The notes beneath the pieces were generated by a model. That model made no database searches. It was not told the DNA's origin and saw only the letters and a program-made list of their open reading frames with translations. A stretch of DNA of 64,000 nt from Capitulum mitella (lineage: Eukaryota > Arthropoda > Thecostraca > Pollicipedomorpha > Pollicipedidae), in the NCBI GenBank assembly GCA_030062745.1, contig CP099839.1, forward strand, positions 21,399,324-21,463,323. The letters run 5' to 3'. Positions 53,276 to 64,000 of this stretch are shown here, piece by piece. Every line of letters begins with the position of its first letter. The stretch's first letter is position 1. Made by a program: the position numbers and the translations under genes.

Positions 53276-56200
53276 CTGGCCGGCGGCTGAGTGTAACAGT
53301 ACACCGGACACTTCCTGTCTGGTCGCGCGACAGTTGCACTCAGCCCCTGATCCACTTGCGGGCCGCCGAGCCTCTTCTCATGGAGCCGTCTCGCCTGTCC
53401 AGGACAGACTGCAAAACTGGCACCGAACCGACCGGCCACGGCTGACGACACTGGGCTGTGGAGTTCGGCGGCTGCGTCTAGAGCTGCTGCTACTGTGTTG
53501 CCCCTGCCACGGACAATGGGTTCAGATGCCGAGAAAGGTAATCCAGGCCCGGATGCTTCAGACATTTAACGCCAAAGCCATTTTTCATATTTTAATTCCT
53601 TCACGGTTTCCAACAGGTTGACCGCATAGCGAGAGCTCGGGAAACGCTTCGTTTTCAAATAGGAGCTTCTGCCGTGTCCTTCAAAATAATAACAAAAAAC
53701 ATTGGCTATGAAGTAGGCTGTTTGCACGTCAAGGAGATACCATGCGGTTTTGGGAATGTCTCAGCACTTGCACCAGACTGATCCAAACTGCATGGACTTG
53801 ATTTATCGAGAAAAACACGGATGACGACATACATTGGTCAAAAAAAGCGTTCCAACGTGTTGACAGCCTTGCATCCGGGAGCTTTCAACCCTTCAAAATG
53901 TAGCCACAGCTGGCTGGTTTATGTAAAAACTACCGCCTTTGCAATGCTCAAAAGCCAAAAGGCTGCTTTAACCTGGGACCATTGACGTGATAACGGTGTA
54001 TCAGTCATGAGGAATCAAGGGGACTTCATTCAGTACGCATCAAATTTAAGTGCTGGTAAATAGTGACAAGTAAAATCCATTAACTCACGTCCTAAAATAG
54101 CCCATGATATGAAATGTTAGAGCCTCAACACGTGACCTTTTCAAAGGCAAAGTTTCGACAGCGAACGCGATTTGCAAGACTGTAGAGGGCGCAGGAGTAC
54201 TGTGTTGTAGAGATGACTGGTTAGACAAAAGCGCCAAGCAGACTGATCAGAAACGCAGGAGTGGAACTTCGCTGAATAGACAAGAGGTGCTCAAGCAGCA
54301 CAGTCCTTGACACTCAAAAACATTGCGGGTGCCCAGGACAGACCTGATTTGGGTGCGAACGAATGGTGATATAGGTTTCCATTGAGATCATGTGCAGTTA
54401 TTCATATGCGTGCCGTTGTTCATTATGTGCCGTTATTAAAACGTCATTGGTGTCCTCATGAGGCCAAATAAAAAATAAACTGGCTCTTCTGGTCGGGGAA
54501 TGAATGAATGAAACGTTTGTCATGCAGCGGGTTTGCAGTCCACGAAGACCGTTCAACTCGCTGGACGACACGAGGAGAACGGACTAAATGATAACTTTTA
54601 TCTTCTTTCGACTTAAAGGGAATGCTCTACCTTGGCCAACTTTCCAGCAGGTTGCTCCGAAGGAGATGCTTATTACGTTGTCATTGCTCAGCTATCTTAC
54701 ACAGGTCTAGAATCTCCCAAAAGTGTAATTAATTTACAGCTAAAGGCATTCTGTAGTCATGCGCCAATATGACTCAATAAACGTCAATGAACGAACACCT
54801 GGTAACATTCACTGGCCTGCTCTCGCTCTTGACATCGACCAAAAATGTGGATAGAACATTACTAAATGGAACACAGAGGAGGAACATGGGTAATTGCTTT
54901 GGACCGGCTTAAGCGTAGACATTTGAGGCGTCATGTACCGAACAGATTAACCTAAAAAATTACAGCCACATGGACTGTCTCAGCTCAAAACGCGTGCAAT
55001 AGGTGGGGTATTCTCTTTCAAACTGCAACGTTTTACGTCCGGTGCTGGTCATAAGAAAAGGAAGTAACTTTTTCTTTCATTGCGTAACTCGTGGATGTTT
55101 TTCATGGCCAGTCCCGGAGCAGCGGTAAACGACATCGCAAGGGTGTGAAATAAACGCCCATACTGACATTCGCGAGTAGCAAGACAATGCTAGGTAACAC
55201 AGTACCTAAATCTTTTACTGCAAACGATTGTTGGCATTAAACATTGACACCTTTGGAGCGATTGTAGCGATCCGTAAGTGGCCACAATTCATCATACGGA
55301 AAAGGTGGTTAAGTGGGCTCTTTGCCGCTTGATGCTTCCGTCCAGGTGGCCGCAAAACTTAATCGGCTGTTACCGCAAGAGATCATGTGTAAACGACGCA
55401 AATCCTTTTTGTTTCGGCCCGTGCGTCCTTGGTTCGGCCGCCTTGAACCTGGCCGTCTTCGACACCCTGCAGCCCGCGGGGGTGCTTAGCATACCGGCAG
55501 CCGCCTCCGCCTTTTGGCGGAACTGAACGCCAGGAAGGGACGCTGCGTAGTTGGAACGGTAACAGGAAGCTGTGCCCTTCACTGTCGCGCCGGTCCGCAG
55601 CCAGCGTTTGGCGATTCCATTCAGGCCGTCATTAAGCTCCGCCGGGCGCGTTCTTGAGAACGATTCACACGGCGTCGCATTCCGGTGTTGGTCGCTCGAT
55701 GTGGCACGCCTCTCTCCGCGAATAATGGCCGCTGGCCTTTGGCGACTTCCTGGCCTCTGCGGCACCGACTGCGGCCTCAGTCAGCCATGCTCTGAGGTGA
55801 CGAAAAAGCATCTCCGGCAGCAGAAGACCGGCGGCAGGGTAGCAGGTCTGGTTGTTGGTTTTTGGTGGCCGAGTTCTCTCCAGGTGAATTATGTTGCTCA
55901 TCATGCATGCCGCCACCGAAAGGTTAGGAGAATATGTAACATCCACTTTTTGGAGCGGGGTGCAAAGTGTTTTTTATGCCCCCTCCTGAACCGTTTTAGG
56001 TATTTATTAAATGTTCATTTTGAGGCAAAAGGCACATCTTTTTATCGAGAGCCTCAGAGGACGCTGGTTCGTTTGTAAGCCATACTTATTGTTTGAAGGA
56101 ACTTAGCGGGAGCGTTGTGTATTCACTTTAGTTCCTTTTATGCAATGCATATATAGCTTCTGAAAATATACATCGTTTCCTTTTGCTGTAAATGGCAGAT
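53276..56200. other. Non-coding, nothing recognised
   Basis: Ordinary DNA. A 168-codon plus-strand frame (55572-56078) lies in moderately GC-rich sequence, has no known motif and is overlapped by minus-strand frames, so it is not called. Confidence 0.55.
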
Positions 56201-59200
56201 CGTAATTACTGGCTACGACCGAACGCCACATAAAATCCCCTGCATGCGCGAACATTTCAAAGTTACAGTACTCATCATAGATACAACTTTAATACCTATG
56301 GCAAATATTAATAGCAAATAAATATTTGACATATACTGATATATTATTATACTATTTATCATATTTATTATATCTAAATATTTTGCCTTTAAATATTTTA
56401 TCTCATTAGTTATACCTTCATCTTCCATCAAAATGTACAATAAAATGGCGGAAATCCAACGAGAAATCAAAATTCGGAAACAGCATACGTCTGAATCCGC
56501 TAATGCTTACAACACGTGTCAAAAAGTTTATGCTTTCTGTATGTGTGTGTTTTTGGGGGAGTGTGGTTAAGCATGAGCGAGTTGTTCAGATAGGTGTTGT
56601 ACATGGACTAGTTTCCTGTTTAGGCCACCATCTCATGGGACCAGCCTGGCATGGCCCACCGGACAACAAATCCTACATATAGAATATGGTCACTGTGTAC
56701 CTGCCCCACCGGCTGGCATGCAACACATTACACGACAGTACCCCAGGCCATCGCTGTTAAGTTTTCTCGTTTAGCACTAACTCATCCTTTGGGATCGGTA
56801 TCTATAGCGGACAATCGCCAGCTTTTTGACTGAGTGACTGAGTCTACTTTTCGTCTTGTTAACTGATATATTCTAATGAATGGTGATTCTGTCGCAGACT
56901 TGTCGACGACTAGTCACGTTTCACTTTGATGTTGTTTTTATTTTCTTCATTTTTCCTAAGAGCGAACATCATGACTTGATATGTTCTCGCAATTATGGCC
57001 TATTTGTTTTTGGGAGGAAACACAGGGGTCTTTGTGTCGCGGTGGATTGGTGTGGGAGCATTCCTAGTCACCTGGTTATAGGTGGCGGTTAGAAAAAAAC
57101 AAAGGGAATACAAAATGGCGTCCGGGCCAGCTTTATGATTCTGTTGTCTTCTTTTTAGGGAGTGACTAATTTACGTGAACACGAACATTTTTTACCGTCT
57201 TGAATTCGTTACGTATTACACCGCGTTATCAGAATGATGGCAGACGAAGACATTAATCCACTGTCCTCCGAATGTAGCTGTGAAATGTAATACTGTCAGA
57301 GCGCCTTAGGAGGTTTCCCAAGCTATTTCATAAGATGAAAATAAGAAAGCAGCATAATATTAGAAGTCCTGACGATGCGAGTGCAACTTCATACGCGTTC
57401 ATGCGTGGAAAATGGTTCCCCGAGGTCGGTGCAGGGACCTCATGACATGTTGACTCCACGCAGTTTGAAAACTTAGGGTAACTTTCATCTTCATGAGGTT
57501 TCTGGGAAGTTTATGCAGTTTAGGGAGACTTTGTTTCTTTGGTTTTGCTGCACTGGAACGCTATCCAGCGTCCTCCTACTTTTCATGATTCTTGACATTT
57601 CCATGTCATCGTGTTTAGATCCTTATGCATTGATAAAAGAAGCGTTTGTTCCTAAGGGCTCCTACAGTCTTCACTCGGCAATTCCACAAAGTCATTTTCT
57701 CGGCCTTGTTTTTCCCCCATCGTTTCGCAGAACAATAACGCGCCCAAAAGAGCAAGAGGCAACAAACTCGCGGAGGATGACAGCTGATCGATTTAGATAA
57801 CCATCATCCTCCGATTTATGCTTCGCAAGAAATTCTCGATTGCAGCCGAAGCAGCCGCGCTGACCACGGTCGCAGCCCCTGCCGGCGGTTTTTCCGCTGT
57901 CGCAGCCGGCCCCTCAGCAGAGGGCATCTATCCCGGGACGGCGACCCTTCACGGCGCCGGCCCGGAGCGCCTCTGATGTATCGGCCTGGCGTCGGTAGAT
58001 GGGCGAGATGGGACGGACAGTGACCCCTCGCGTACTGCACGGACCCGTCGGCGTGAGGGACGACCGGGCGCGTCGCACGGACAGGGCGGAGGCAAGCTCC
58101 GTGTGGAGGAGGCTCGTGTGCGTCGCGTTTCACCTCGCAGGGCGAAAGGGCGACCGACCTTGTACATTCCACTAGCATGTTTAGTAGAGACTGACTTCAG
58201 TCTCTTTGCAGAGACCCCACAAGTGTTCTGTTACGGCCTTATGTAAAAGCTGGGATCTTTGCGGTTATACTAGGCTGCGAACATTAAACGCCAACCTCAG
58301 TGCTTTTGAATCACGCTAGCAGAAATAAAAGAAGGCCTGCACGATCCGGAAGCGCCAATAGATGCATGCATCGCCGGAAGATTGTAATCGCGTTCCCACT
58401 GTGTCCTATCTAAAGATGTAACATTCACATTCAGACTGTCCCTGGCATTCAGAGCTATAAACTGTGTGTGCGCAGAGGACGTGCTGACAATTCGTTCTCT
58501 GCAGTCATGCCATCCAGCAAACCATCCGAAAACGCGCAACGTCAGCTACATTTCAAAATCATAATGTGCCATGAAACCAGCAGATATCTCACGAGATTTA
58601 AAGACAACATTCCCTGATTTTACGATCCAAAGCGTTCCCGGATAATTCTGGAATGTCTTTGGCCAGGAGACGCAGACATTCACCACCCATGAAACCGTCC
58701 ACGCTTCACAGACTCATGTGTCCAGTGGGTGAAAACAGCCTTGGCCCATTCCATCTCATGGCCGAAGACGACAATGCTTTTCAGACAAAGGGACTCGTGT
58801 AAACGGGGGGGGGGGGTGGCGGTAGTGCATATACAAACATTTGGGGACTGTGATGACACTGCATGAATCATTGCGCAACTTACATGTTCTCTGCATGTTC
58901 ATGCGCCTAAATCACTCCTGGCATTCTGGTGGACATTCCTGATTTACTGTAACCATCTTTGATCAGATCTCTCACTTTGAGTCAGCTTACACTTCCGCTC
59001 CGTGACGCTCAGGGGCAAAAGTTAAAAAATATGTGTTGTAAGTGTCCAACGAGACTGTTTCATCGCGTTTTGCACAACTGAGACCTTAAAACTATTGCGG
59101 TGGTTTTTGCACTTTTTCCTGTCCTGACATTCTGACCACGAACACAGAAAACTTTATTTATGAGTATGCATGTGACGTCACACTTACATGCACTTGGCAG

Positions 59201-60800
59201 ACGTGAAGCTTCAAATTTCATGTATGGTTGCTGCTGGACCTTGGAGGGACCCATTGCCCAGTCATCTAAAAGTGTAATCTTTTGCTGTCTTCACTGTCCA
59301 TCACAAACACATTTACTGTACCATTTTCTTCCGCATTTCAGGGACTTTACGTTAGTTGTGTAAAGTTTCCTAGAGTTACACTGGAAATATTTAGAGGGCA
59401 GCGGGTTTTTGGGTCAGGGTTGTCTTAGGTACCCATGATCAGAGTCCCAGTTCCGGAGTAGGGACCCCGCAAACTGGCGTAATGTTTGTTATCTGGTTAC
59501 TGTCCCACGGCGCGTGGCCTCCCAGCTTCCGCAGAATGACTGTCAGCCTCCTATAACACAGTCTACCTGCCGTTTACTGCGGGCAAGTAACGCCCTCCAC
59601 CAGCACATCGGAAAGCTAGCTTTGTGTGCGCATAAAATACTTCCGCAAGAAGGAGGCTTCCTCCAAGAGAATCACACAAGATCGACGCCATATCGGCTAT
59701 AACAGGACAAGCGGCTTTTGCCTTAGCAGCTGCCACATCTTCCTACTGAAATACAGCCATTGGCTAGCATTCGATTTCTTGATTTTGTGTCGTGGGAACT
59801 TTTTCTCTCAAAATCTGTATTGTTTAAGGCAATCAGTTCTTTGTGGTGGTACCTTTGGCTGAAAATTAAGGGCTGGAGACAGGCCTAACGAAAGAAGAAA
59901 GAAAGGTATGACAGGTACATCGCACTTCAGTTGTGACGATTGCGAAAGTGCAGAGGGAAGATATAGCAGATAAGGGGCACGTGGATGCATCGAACTATAA
60001 CCGGCTGACCCGGAACATAATAATGTTTTTATCATAAGTTGGACGTGGTTGGTACATACACATATAGCCAAAATGTAAAAACCCGCTTTTTTGTGGTGCA
60101 GCTGTCCATCACACCACTGGTAACTTTGCTTTTTTTTCTTTGGCGATAGAGCGGACAAAACGTGTTTGAGCAACGGCTATGTCAGATGTGAATGATTGCT
60201 TTCATACGTGTTCAAGACCGATCGAGTTACTTTTCCAAGAAACGACAGTTTTGAGTAGATGAGGCAAAGTACAACATATGCATGGATTGACCTTAGCTGC
60301 ACAAAGCCATGTGCTATTGTCCAAGACGATTACAGTGTGGTTCTTTACCTTCTCAACAATCGCATACATTCATTGAATCCAGTCAAAGGTGTCGATTTGT
60401 ATTCTTTTGTAAGGGTCTTGGCCCCCAATTTTCATTTAGGCCCCCCAATGTTAGTTTGGGCCCCCATACTTCTGCCGGTTTTAAATGGAAATGGGTAATA
60501 ATAACGAAAAGAACGGCCGCGGTAGATACGAAGTACGCAGAAAGTATAGAATAAAGCATTAGTGATCTGTCTTTCTTCTACATATGTATATGTGCATATA
60601 TATAAATATGTATACCTATATGCATGGGATATAGGGATATTTGCGACTGATAAATAATAACAAAAATCTATAAATTTCCATCGGTCAAAACAAAGCGGAT
60701 TAAATCCATTGAGAAACGCACATTGGGGGGAATTTAGGTTGTCGGGAACCTCGGCTCGCCCCGCCCCCAGTCATTTATATAGCAATCGACGCCCCTGTAT
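56201..60800. other. AT-leaning non-coding DNA, nothing recognised
   Basis: Very AT-rich at 56280-56420. 57850-58160 is a short GC-rich patch. A G homopolymer lies at about 58805-58816. Around 60418-60475, three spaced GGCCCCCAAT-like motifs occur. No gene recognised. Confidence 0.55.
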
Positions 60801-60803
60801 GCA

Positions 60804-60855
60804 ATGGCTGTATACCATACCATGTATACCGCACAGTGGTACTGTATACAGCCAT
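60804..60855. repeat. 12-bp inverted repeat ATGGCTGTATAC
   Basis: ATGGCTGTATAC (60804-60815) and GTATACAGCCAT (60844-60855) form a perfect stem around 28 bases that themselves contain CATACCATG. A third partial copy (GGTATGGCTGTA) follows at about 60864. Confidence 0.85.
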
Positions 60856-60869
60856 ACCATTGTAGGTAT

Positions 60870-63240
60870 GGCTGTAGTGTATCAGTGTGGGCTTTGGTGA
60901 AGAAGAATCGTACCGGACTCATGCCACATTAAAATGCCAGCGCTGGCGTTTTGTGACTGGGCAGGACCACCCTCTCGATGGGCGACATTCCGGCCGGCCG
61001 GCGGCCTCCCCGCCGGCCGGGCCGACGCGGGGTCCGCACCAACCCGCTCAGTATTCCGGTCACGCTCGGACGTCCCCGCCGTTAATGACGGCGTCCATCT
61101 CGGCGAGAGCGGCGACCGGCGGCGTCCGCCGCCCGGCGCGCAGCCGCGCCGGCGGCGGCGGCGGCGACGGCGCCGGGCCGCGCCGGCCAGCGGCGGCCGT
61201 TCGCGGTGCCGGCGAGGCGGCGGCGGCGGCGCCGGCGGCCGCCGCGCGGCGCTGGCGCCAGCCAGGCGCGTGCCTGGCCTCCAGCCGGCGGCGCCTCTCC
61301 GCGGACAGCGACCTGGCTTCGGACGGGTCGCGGAAGACGGCCGGAACACGGTCGAGCCTGCAGCGCAGACCGGGTCCGAGGCGAGGTCTTAGAGGATGGC
61401 CGCGACGGAGGACGAGGCTTGAAAGGTGGATGGGATAAAGTGCGACTCCTGGGCAGTGACCGGAATTGATCTTGTTCAGTAAGTAGCGAGGAATCCGAGC
61501 CAGACACGGGCTCTGGCAAGACTAAACTGGAGACCGGAAAAGAAAAGCAAAGCTTCTTCAGAAGAAGGAGTCAGACTCGGGGAGGACATTAAAGCTGATG
61601 CTCGCAGCTCATCGGACTGTGACCGGCGACCTTACCAGCCTTCTTCTCAGCAGAGCTTCTCCAAGCTCTCCCGTCAGGCAGGCCACTTGCAGAGCACATG
61701 TAAACCAAGACTGCGGGCTCGACGCCAACGCGCACGCTTCGATCGGTAAACCAGTTTCACCACCCCACCAGCAGATCCGGCACGACTGCGTGCCGCACCG
61801 CGTCAGCGGTAACCGACAGCACGCCCTCTCCACCGCCGACAGACAGCGGAGCCCGGGGTCGGCCCCTGACGCCTCCCGGACAGTGGCCTGGACCGACCCC
61901 GCGTCCCCGGCCCCCGGACAGCGACCTGGCGGAGGCAGCGCGGCCGGCGCCAGCACACCGCCCGGCCGCGACACCGGCGATTTAGGAGCGTGTTCCGCCG
62001 ATTGAAATCTATCACTTGCGCGGACGCCTGAAACACCGATAGCGGCGGTAGCCGGAGCGTGGCCGAAATTGCACCACACACCCCGCGGCTTAACATCCCC
62101 TCTGCAGCCTGCAAGACCGACATTGACCTTGCTTAAGCGGGGAGGAACAAAGGGAGATAGGGATCTGCACGCGCCCCGCGCGCCGCCACCGCTGACGGAA
62201 GTGATCGCTCGCCGCGCGGCGGTAATCCTCCCCGTCCGTGCCTCGTCGTCCGTCCACCGGGCGGGTCCGCTCGGTCACCGGGGTCACTGCCCGCTGGACC
62301 GAGCTGACCGGGACGCGACCCGGCGCCGCCACGGCACGTACACAGCGGCGTAGTTGGCGGCCTGGTAAAAAGCCGCCCTCGGCGGCCGGCTCGGCGGCGG
62401 CCGCGCGCCGCCGGCCCCCGCGCAGTCGCCGACCCGCGGCCGATCGTCTCGGCTCGGCCGGCCGCGGCCTTGGGCATCCGGTGTTCCCAGCTGTTAGCCG
62501 GCGTCCGGTCGCACGCCTCCTCTGACGGCCGCCGCCGACGGACGGACGGCCGCCCGCGCCGGACCGCCCCCCGAGTCCGGTCGGCCCGGCCGCCGTCTCC
62601 CGGCCGCTGTAGCGACGGCGGACCGGGCAGGAGCTGCGACAGGGGCCAGGGGCCGTGTCAGATGGACTGGAACGGTCACAGAGGCGCAGGAGTTACCACA
62701 TGGGCGCAGGAGCAGCCAGACAGGGTCAGCAGCAGCGATTAGACTGAGGTGCGACAGGGACACGTGAGCGGGACGAAGGTGACAACAAGGTTGGACCAAG
62801 TCTCGGGCCGGGCAACAAAGGTCATGGGACGCAGATAAACAATGTTACAGGCATGCTTGCGGTGACTGACGCATGAGCTGTTTGTCATGCCATTGTGTTT
62901 TATGGCGCAAGAAACTGCTCCACTTCCAATGACAACTTTTTTTGTGAACTCGTTTTTCACCTGCATTCTTCAGCGGTCACGAGGTTGGACTTTAAAATTT
63001 TCGCCATGAGAGTCATCGTCATTAAAGGTCACATTCAGAAGTCCTCGTCCTCACACGAGTCATCTGACGATTTCTAGAACATCCTGTTGGAATGCGCAGA
63101 AAAACGAAGTCGTCATGGGAAAGAGCAAAAAGGACATTACGTTAAGCATGATCATATTAAGGTGTAATCATCTCCCTGGATTCCAGACAATGACTGGGTG
63201 CCATTTTTTGTAAGCGATCTGACGTAACAAGCGTTTGCCC
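60870..63240. other. Two GC islands (60980-61340, 62160-62660) in non-coding DNA
   Basis: Both islands are dense in GCCGGC, GGCGCC and CCG runs and carry long overlapping frames on both strands, which I judge compositional. Between them and after them the DNA is ordinary. No gene recognised. Confidence 0.6.
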
Positions 63241-63246
63241 TGCGGC

Positions 63247-63266
63247 TTAATGCCCCGGGGCATTAA
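63247..63266. repeat. Perfect 20-bp palindrome
   Basis: TTAATGCCCCGGGGCATTAA, self-complementary with no spacer. It is followed by a short direct repeat (CATTAAACGAACGAACATTAAACGA). Confidence 0.95.
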
Positions 63267-63415
63267 ACGAACGAACATTAAACGAAACCGGAGCAAACTG
63301 TCGTTTCTGTGTTACGTCGTCTTTGCTGATTTTCTACGAGTTATAACATGACGCCTTTATCATTTATTTGTGTCTGTATTTCACAAAACCACCAAAGGGG
63401 ATAAAAACCAACCAA

Positions 63416-63460
63416 CAGGTGTAAAGGACATATGTAAAGGACATATGTAAAGGACAAAGG
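63416..63460 (+). repeat. 15-16-bp tandem repeat, three copies
   Basis: TGTAAAGGACATA occurs three times in a row, the last copy ending AAAGG. Confidence 0.9.
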
Positions 63461-64000
63461 ATCGGGCGCTAGAACCACTGTAAAAAAAGCCACCGCAGCG
63501 TGCCTAAATCCGAGAAATCGTCTTTGGCGGACTTCCAATACATAGCCATTTTTGTCTCAAAACGAATCCAAATGCCTGTTGAATGACAGAGTTGTTGTTT
63601 TGACAGCATCGTCGCCCGTGCTTTTGACCGCGTTGACATTGTGATGTGGAAAGAATCAGCGCTGTGTTTAGTAGGTCTTCACTTGTCGGACTATACCGAC
63701 AATGGGGTTTGTTACAGGAAAATCCATGAGAAGCACACCATTTAAATATAGTTTCATTGCCCAGTAAACAGCGTCAGATCAAAGGACAAAATATTTGGCT
63801 TCTTCATTTGTTAGCTTTGAGCTCCTTTTTACTTCAGATGGAAATAAGTCCTGGACCAACAGGAACTATTAATAGCAAAAAGTACGACATGCGTATTACG
63901 ATCATGCTTATATACAATATTCTGTATAAAATCACGACTTTCGTTCTGCCATCTCCCGGTGACCTCCTCTCGTTGGCCGCTCGCTGGCCGACCACATCCA
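63461..64000. other. Non-coding, nothing recognised
   Basis: AT-leaning DNA to the end of the window. No gene or repeat recognised. Confidence 0.6.

Noticed and set aside
52837-53565. 242-codon minus-strand frame
   Set aside because: Most of it translates the 26-bp minisatellite, and no non-repeat domain is visible.

Overview
This is eukaryotic DNA, almost certainly from an invertebrate animal. Coding sequence is split by spliceosomal introns of 0.27-4.7 kb, there is no operon structure, and about three quarters of the window is non-coding. CpG is frequent even in AT-rich stretches, so there is no sign of vertebrate-style CpG depletion. The wording of the one recognisable protein, for example MHIPQGMAYALL and GTFAV, suggests an arthropod-type or similar invertebrate genome. 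The species cannot be fixed from the sequence, and a crustacean or chelicerate is only a guess.

Positions 149-14109, minus strand: the 5' part of one SLC26/SulP-family anion transporter gene. Seven coding exons join in frame with matching splice phases (1,1,1,0,0,0, then an open phase 2) and give the first 336 residues plus two bases of codon 337. The N-terminal cytosolic segment and roughly the first half of the membrane domain are present. The second half of the membrane domain and the STAS domain lie beyond position 1. The introns hold GCCGGC-rich islands, an 18-bp minisatellite, a ~31-bp minisatellite and a 203-bp hAT-like MITE.

Positions 14110-64000: no gene that I can recognise. This is upstream or intergenic sequence, possibly containing unrecognised 5' non-coding exons of the transporter, since a splice-acceptor-like sequence abuts its ATG. 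It is notable for many unrelated tandem arrays with units of 8, 16, 18, 23, ~25, 26, 28, ~31, 48-52, 49, 58, ~67, ~108 and ~156 bp. It also holds many perfect or near-perfect hairpins, GCCGGC/GGCGCC-dense islands, and a second, 1.87-kb hAT-like non-autonomous element whose interior is largely a minisatellite. Several long open frames fall inside arrays or GC-rich islands and are not credible genes. Two or three others are listed as unassigned.

The most interesting structure is: (1) two elements with related termini (CARGGGCG...CCAGGAT) and near-perfect 8-bp target duplications; (2) a cluster of hairpins at 39449-39575 whose two longest stems both close on GNRA-type loops; (3) a nested inverted-repeat cluster in (TA)n at 21282-21565. 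I saw no convincing multi-gene undescribed system.
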